DNA of 64,000 nucleotides from Hymenobacter polaris (GTDB lineage: Bacteria; Bacteroidota; Bacteroidia; Cytophagales; Hymenobacteraceae), in the NCBI RefSeq assembly GCF_012927305.1, contig NZ_JABBGH010000003.1, positions 310,001 to 374,000 of the forward strand, read 5' to 3'. Under the pieces are notes generated by a model. The model was given only the letters and a program-made list of their open reading frames with translations, was not told where the DNA came from and did no database searches. Positions 59,884 to 64,000 of the stretch are shown here, piece after piece. Numbering within the stretch: position 1 is the first letter of the stretch; every line of letters begins with the position of its first letter. Position numbers and translations under genes: made by a program.

Positions 59884-60786
59884 ATGGCATCGCTCAAAGA
59901 AGTTCGCTCCCGCATTCAGTCGGTATCGAGCACCCAGCAGATTACCAAAGCCATGAAGATGGTGTCGGCGGCTAAGCTGCGGCGCGCGCAGGATGGGGTA
60001 ACCCGGTTGCGGCCCTACGCCCAGCGCCTTACCAGCATTCTAGCTAACTTGACCCGCACCACCACCGATGAGGTCGTGAGCGAGTATGGGGTAGCGCGTG
60101 AGGTGCGGCGGGTGCTGATTATTGCCATCACGTCGGACCGGGGCCTAGCCGGGGCGTTCAATTCGAACGTGTTTAAAGGGGTGACTGCCCTTATTGGGCA
60201 GCGCTATGCCAACTTGCCGCGCACCAATATTTCGATAATGGCCATTGGCAAGAAGGCGAACGATTATTTCTCGCGCCGCGACCTAAAGCTCGTGGGAGAC
60301 TACACGCACGTCTTTTCGCAACTTTCGTTCGATACGGTGCGCGTGGCAGCCGAAGAAGCCATGCGCGGCTTCACCGAAGGCAGCTACGATGAGATAGTGA
60401 TGGTATATAACGAGTTTAAGAACGTAGCTACCCAGATAGTGCAAGCCGAGCAGCTGCTGCCGCTGGTGCCTACGCCCGTGCCGGCCGGCACGCCCAGCGC
60501 CAACGAGGCTGCCAATAGCATCGACTACATCTTTGAGCCTAGCAAAGAAGAGATTATCCGCTCGCTGATTCCGCTCAGCATTAAGACGCAGCTTTATAAA
60601 GCCGTCTTGGAAAGCAACGCTTCGGAGCACGGCGCCCGCATGACGGCCATGGATAAAGCCACCGACAACGCTGGCGAGCTACTAAAATCGCTGAAGCTGA
60701 CCTATAACCGGACGCGTCAGGCGGCCATTACAACCGAGATTCTCGAGATTGTGGGCGGCGCTGAGGCGCTGGCGGCCAGCCGCTAG
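59884..60786 (+). CDS. atpG: ATP synthase F1 subunit gamma
   Basis: The rotating central shaft, 300 residues. N-terminal helix SLKEVRSRIQSVSSTQQITK followed by AMKMVSAAKLRRAQD; middle SDRGLAGAFNSNVFK; C-terminal helix ASEHGARMTAMDKATDNAGE and NRTRQAAITTEILEIVGGAE. It ends the ATP synthase cluster; a terminator follows. Confidence 0.97.
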   Translation: MASLKEVRSRIQSVSSTQQITKAMKMVSAAKLRRAQDGVTRLRPYAQRLTSILANLTRTTTDEVVSEYGVAREVRRVLIIAITSDRGLAGAFNSNVFKGVTALIGQRYANLPRTNISIMAIGKKANDYFSRRDLKLVGDYTHVFSQLSFDTVRVAAEEAMRGFTEGSYDEIVMVYNEFKNVATQIVQAEQLLPLVPTPVPAGTPSANEAANSIDYIFEPSKEEIIRSLIPLSIKTQLYKAVLESNASEHGARMTAMDKATDNAGELLKSLKLTYNRTRQAAITTEILEIVGGAEALAASR

Positions 60787-60813
60787 CCTAGAAGCTAGGC
60801 AGCAGCCTAATTG

Positions 60814-60849
60814 AAAAAGCCCCGCGGTAGCAATACGGCGGGGCTTTTT
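60814..60849 (+). terminator. 12-bp hairpin with A/T flanks after atpG
   Basis: AAAAAGCCCCGC (60814-60825) pairs perfectly with GCGGGGCTTTTT (60838-60849), 28 nt after the atpG stop. Intrinsic terminator of the ATP synthase operon. Confidence 0.92.
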
Positions 60850-60952
60850 AGGTAATGAGGTCTGCTTTTGCCAGAGGCAAGGCCAGCAAATCAGCTTAGT
60901 TAAAGGCCGGGGACTGCTGCTGTTCAAGGAGTTTGGTGCAGTAATTTGCGGA

Positions 60953-62923
60953 ATGAAACTGCCGCTGCGCTGGAAAGGATATGGCGTGCTCTTATTACTA
61001 CTGCTAGGGCCTTGTGGCGTAGGAAAGGCCCAGCCTGGGCAGCCGGCGACCACCGAAATAAACGCGGTGCCCGATAGCTTGCTGCGCTTGGCGCTCACTA
61101 ACTCGCTTCCCGACACAGCCAAGGTAAACCGGCTAAACGCCGCTGCTTTTGCGTTGCGCATCAACCGCTCGCTACTAACCCGGCGGCTTGCCAAGCAGGC
61201 TTTTAACCTGGCGCAGACCCTAGGCTACCAAGTGGGAATGATTAATGCGAACTTGAACCTTGGTTATTACTACCGGGGCTGCAACAAGTATGACTCCGCC
61301 CTTTACTATACCCACGCGGCTATGCGCACGGCCAAGCAGCTGCACCGGCAGTACGACCTGACGCGCGGCCTGTATAATATCGCCCGCGTCTATTCGGAGC
61401 AGGGCAACTATAGTAAGGCGCTGGCTTACAATATGGACGGGCTGGCGTTAGCGCGGGCTATTCATAACCCTAAGGCCGAGTTATTTCAACTCATTGAGCT
61501 GGGCTTGATTGGCTGCGCGTTGGGCGAGTATTCTACCGCGAGCAAGCAGTTTGAGCAAGCAATGCTGCTGGCCCAGCGCCTGAAGGACTACGTTGGTATG
61601 GGCCATGCGTATAGCGGCCTCGGTGACCTCAATCGCCAGCAGGGGCGCTGGAGCCTGGCCGGATACTACTATACGGAAGCAGCGGCCAGCTACCGCCACG
61701 TGTTTAACGACACCGGCTTGCTATCTATTGAGCTGAGCGTGAATGATATGGTAGGCCGCCAGGGAAATCATGCCGCCGCCCGGCGGGCAGCGCAGCACCT
61801 GATGCGGCAAGCCCGGGCCGCCTCGCTGCCTGGGATGGTGGCCCGCGCCCAGCTGCTGATAGCTAGAGCCTGCCTGGCGGTTGGTCAGCCAGATAGCGCG
61901 CGCTACTATGCAGTGCAAAGCCTAGCTACGGTGCAGCACAGCGGAGTAAAATCTGATGCCCGCGACGCGGCGCTGATTTTGGCGCAGGCGACCTCGCAGC
62001 TAGGTCAGTGGCAAGCTGCCTACCGCTACCAGGTGCTGGCTGGCGCCTATGCCGATAGCCTGACTGGGCAGGCTACCCGCCGCCGGGTGGCGGGCCTGCA
62101 AGAGGCGGTAGCCCGCAGCCGCCAGCAGGCCCGCTTGCGCTTGCTGGGGCAGCAAGAGCGCCTACGGGCGCAGCAGCAGGAGCTACGTAACCTGCGCCGC
62201 CACCAGCAGCTGCTAGTGGCGACTGCCTTAGCGGCGCTGGCACTGGCACTGGCAGCCTGGAGCCTCTGGTACTACCGCCGCCGCGAAAACCAACGGCTGT
62301 TGGCGCTGCGCACCCGCATTGCCGCCGATTTGCACGACGAAGTGGGTAGCGTGCTGACGCAGATTTCGATGCAAAGTACGCTCTTGCGCGAGGGTAACTA
62401 TACCCCTACCCAGCAGCAAATCTATCTCGACCAGATGGTGGACGCCAGCCGCCTGGCCGCCCGCCAGCTCAGCGATGCAGTATGGAGTATTGATGCCCGG
62501 TACGACTCAGCCGCTAGCCTGCTTGACCGCCTGCGCGACCACGCCTACGAGGTGCTAACTCCTGCCGGCTTGGAAATACTATTTGCCGCCGACCCCGTGC
62601 TGGCCGACACTACTATTCCACTGCCCGTGCGCCAGGCGCTTTATTACATCTACAAGGAAGCGCTGCACAACGTGGTGAAGCACGCGCAAGCCCAGCAAAT
62701 ACGGGTGCGCCTGCGTCTGCTAGGCCCCCTGCTGGAGTTGGAGGTATGCGATGATGGCCGAGGTATCGCGGCAGTGCCCCGCGTCGGTGGCCAGGGTCTG
62801 CGCAATATGCGCATGCGCGCGGCGGCCGTAGGCGGCTCTGTAAGCGTAGTTACCGCCGCTGACGTTGTTATGCCGGGTGTACAGCTTACCGCGCGCCTGC
62901 CGCTTAGTAAGCGTGCGGCTTAG
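60953..62923 (+). CDS. TPR sensor histidine kinase (NarX/DegS-type kinase core)
   Basis: A 656-residue protein: signal peptide (about residues 1-26), a periplasmic-looking TPR domain (about 50-370; NLGYYYRGCNKYDSALYYTH, YNIARVYSEQGNYSKALAY), a coiled coil, one membrane helix (about 422-440), then a HisKA_3 core. The phospho-acceptor His is in RIAADLHDEVGSVLTQISMQ (about residue 463). The ATPase boxes are EALHNVVKHA, CDDGRGI and GQGLRNMRMRA. It likely pairs with the regulator gene 252 bp downstream. The signal is unknown. Confidence 0.92.
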   Translation: MKLPLRWKGYGVLLLLLLGPCGVGKAQPGQPATTEINAVPDSLLRLALTNSLPDTAKVNRLNAAAFALRINRSLLTRRLAKQAFNLAQTLGYQVGMINANLNLGYYYRGCNKYDSALYYTHAAMRTAKQLHRQYDLTRGLYNIARVYSEQGNYSKALAYNMDGLALARAIHNPKAELFQLIELGLIGCALGEYSTASKQFEQAMLLAQRLKDYVGMGHAYSGLGDLNRQQGRWSLAGYYYTEAAASYRHVFNDTGLLSIELSVNDMVGRQGNHAAARRAAQHLMRQARAASLPGMVARAQLLIARACLAVGQPDSARYYAVQSLATVQHSGVKSDARDAALILAQATSQLGQWQAAYRYQVLAGAYADSLTGQATRRRVAGLQEAVARSRQQARLRLLGQQERLRAQQQELRNLRRHQQLLVATALAALALALAAWSLWYYRRRENQRLLALRTRIAADLHDEVGSVLTQISMQSTLLREGNYTPTQQQIYLDQMVDASRLAARQLSDAVWSIDARYDSAASLLDRLRDHAYEVLTPAGLEILFAADPVLADTTIPLPVRQALYYIYKEALHNVVKHAQAQQIRVRLRLLGPLLELEVCDDGRGIAAVPRVGGQGLRNMRMRAAAVGGSVSVVTAADVVMPGVQLTARLPLSKRAA

Positions 62924-63119
62924 CAGGTAGCTCAACCAGCTTTTTCGGAAACGTTTGCGGGCTATAAGGGCTTAATTATAAGCTAGTGGAAAAGTAAGCG
63001 GTAGTAGTAATATTTATGAGGATGCAGCGCGGTAGTTATTTGGCCATAATAAATATGGCTTGATAAAATAGTACTTTTTAAGTGGATGCCAACGGCTTAC
63101 TGCTGGGGTTTAGGACGAA

Positions 63120-63139
63120 TATCACATTTTCATGTGATA
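63120..63139. promoter_or_regulatory. palindrome upstream of the response regulator gene
   Basis: TATCACAT-TTTC-ATGTGATA, arms of 8 nt around a 4-nt spacer, lies 37 bp before the regulator ATG in an A+T-rich 250-bp spacer. It has the size and place of an operator for a dimeric regulator, or of a small terminator-like hairpin. The 62924-63119 part has no gene. Confidence 0.45.
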
Positions 63140-63175
63140 CCGGCATAAGGTATTTAATTCGACCTTTGTGCAGTG

Positions 63176-63814
63176 ATGATTACTCTCGGCATTATCGAAG
63201 ACCAGCAAGCTATCCGGGAGGCGCTTTGTAGCTATCTCGGCGAGCAGCCGGACATCGACTGTGTGCTGAGCGTAGGCTCGGTGAGCGAGTTTGCGGAGCA
63301 ACTAGACGGGTTGGTTGCCAAGCCCACGTTGGTGCTATCCGATATTGGCTTGCCGGTACTATCAGGTATTGAAGGGCTGGCTCTGTGGCAGCAGCGCTTG
63401 CCCGATGCTGCCGTGGTGATGCTCAGCATCCATACCGATGCCGAACGAGTATTTGAAGCCCTGCGGGCTGGCGCGGTGGGCTACCTCGATAAGATGACGC
63501 CCCTGCCTATGCTGGCCGAGCTGCTGCGGCAGGTGGCCGCTGGGGGCTCGCCCATGAGCCCGAGTGTAGCCCGCCACGTTATCCGGCACCTGTGGCCAGC
63601 CCGCCAGCCCACCGACACCACGCTCACCCCGCGCGAAAAAGAAATTGTGCGCGGTATTGAAGATGGCCTCAGCTATAAGTTGATAGCCGACCGGCTCAGC
63701 GTCAGCATTGATACGGTACGCACGCACATCCGCCAGATTTATCGCAAGCTACACGTCAACTCCAAGGCTGAAATTATCAGCCGCAGTTGGGCCCGGTCGC
63801 GCGAAGCAGGTTAA
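63176..63814 (+). CDS. NarL/LuxR-family response regulator
   Basis: A 212-residue two-domain regulator. The receiver (about 1-120) has the acidic pair in GIIEDQQAIRE, the phospho-acceptor Asp in VLSDIGLPVLSGIEG (about residue 55) and the Lys in GAVGYLDKMTPL. The LuxR-type HTH (about 148-205) reads LTPREKEIVRGIEDGLSYKL, then IADRLSVSIDTVRTHIRQIY and RKLHVNSKAE. ATG 63176 was preferred to GTG 63173. It is the likely partner of the histidine kinase upstream. Confidence 0.95.
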   Translation: MITLGIIEDQQAIREALCSYLGEQPDIDCVLSVGSVSEFAEQLDGLVAKPTLVLSDIGLPVLSGIEGLALWQQRLPDAAVVMLSIHTDAERVFEALRAGAVGYLDKMTPLPMLAELLRQVAAGGSPMSPSVARHVIRHLWPARQPTDTTLTPREKEIVRGIEDGLSYKLIADRLSVSIDTVRTHIRQIYRKLHVNSKAEIISRSWARSREAG

Positions 63815-63871
63815 GCTACCACCCCTATTATTTCTCCTTTTCCTTTCACCAAGTAACCGAGCCAATGACCA

Positions 63872-64000
63872 ATGACTGATTCTTTGCCCCCCTTATTGAC
63901 TGGCCAGTGCGCCGTGCGCCAACGCGAAGTGGATAATGCAGTGCTGGTGCAAACGCTGTGTGGGCGCCAGCTGACGGCCACTATCTACGAGCAGCTGCGG
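63872..64000 (+). CDS. unknown protein, 3' end outside window
   Basis: From ATG 63872 the frame is open to the window end (43 codons): MTDSLPPLLTGQCAVRQREV, then DNAVLVQTLCGRQLTA and TIYEQLR. Another ATG 7 nt earlier stops after four codons. Too little is present to assign a family. Confidence 0.45.
   Translation, partial: MTDSLPPLLTGQCAVRQREVDNAVLVQTLCGRQLTATIYEQLR

Overview
The window looks like a chromosome segment from a high-GC, aerobic, gliding-type Bacteroidota, most likely Hymenobacter or a close relative (Cytophagales). The evidence is the complete gldK-gldL-gldM-gldN core of the type IX secretion system with a PorP/SprF gene before it, a SprE/PorW-type TPR lipoprotein, DUF4271 next to hemD, Bacteroidota-style promoters (TAnnTTTG -7 element), few Shine-Dalgarno sequences and GC-rich codon use. 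No rRNA, tRNA or CRISPR array was seen.

Layout. 1-5.2 kb: end of kynureninase, a membrane protein, then psd, gdhA and cdsA on the minus strand. 5.2-13.6 kb: CPBP protease, dusB, and a pentose-phosphate block (gnd, zwf, pgl, rpiA) followed by an EamA exporter. 13.8-18.9 kb is the accessory stretch: two small membrane proteins, a REP-associated tyrosine transposase (RAYT), an S53 peptidase, a decayed helicase/restriction-type gene and an AlbA_2 (Schlafen-like) gene broken by an in-frame stop. 18.9-31.8 kb: transporters (APC, ChrA), lipoproteins, an SDR gene broken by a frameshifting deletion, a 2OG-Fe(II) oxygenase, a sensor-kinase remnant, an ECF sigma factor, a FabH-like synthase and arfB. 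31.8-40.5 kb: mgtE, cyanophycinase, yraN, lipB, a WecA/MraY-like transferase, DUF4271 and hemD. 40.6-46.4 kb: T9SS/gliding operon. 46.6-54.4 kb: uvrC, a class A penicillin-binding protein and the SprE/PorW-like lipoprotein, all minus strand. 54.5-60.8 kb: F-type ATP synthase genes (AtpZ-like, a 4-TM protein, B, E, F, H, A, G) without beta or epsilon. 60.9-64 kb: a TPR histidine kinase, its NarL-type regulator and the start of an unknown gene.

Two genome-scale patterns are not explained by the gene list. First, the palindrome CCTAGG, usually in the form CCCTAGGG, is scattered through genes and spacers about once per 800 bp (about 80 by hand count), well above what base composition predicts. 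It resembles the highly iterated palindromes of cyanobacteria (HIP1), with a different sequence. Second, many spacers between neighbouring genes are filled almost from stop codon to start codon by long inverted repeats of several unrelated families; the clearest is a perfect 69-bp-arm element between the PBP gene and uvrC. A RAYT transposase is encoded in the same window. These two patterns are the best candidates here for something undescribed.
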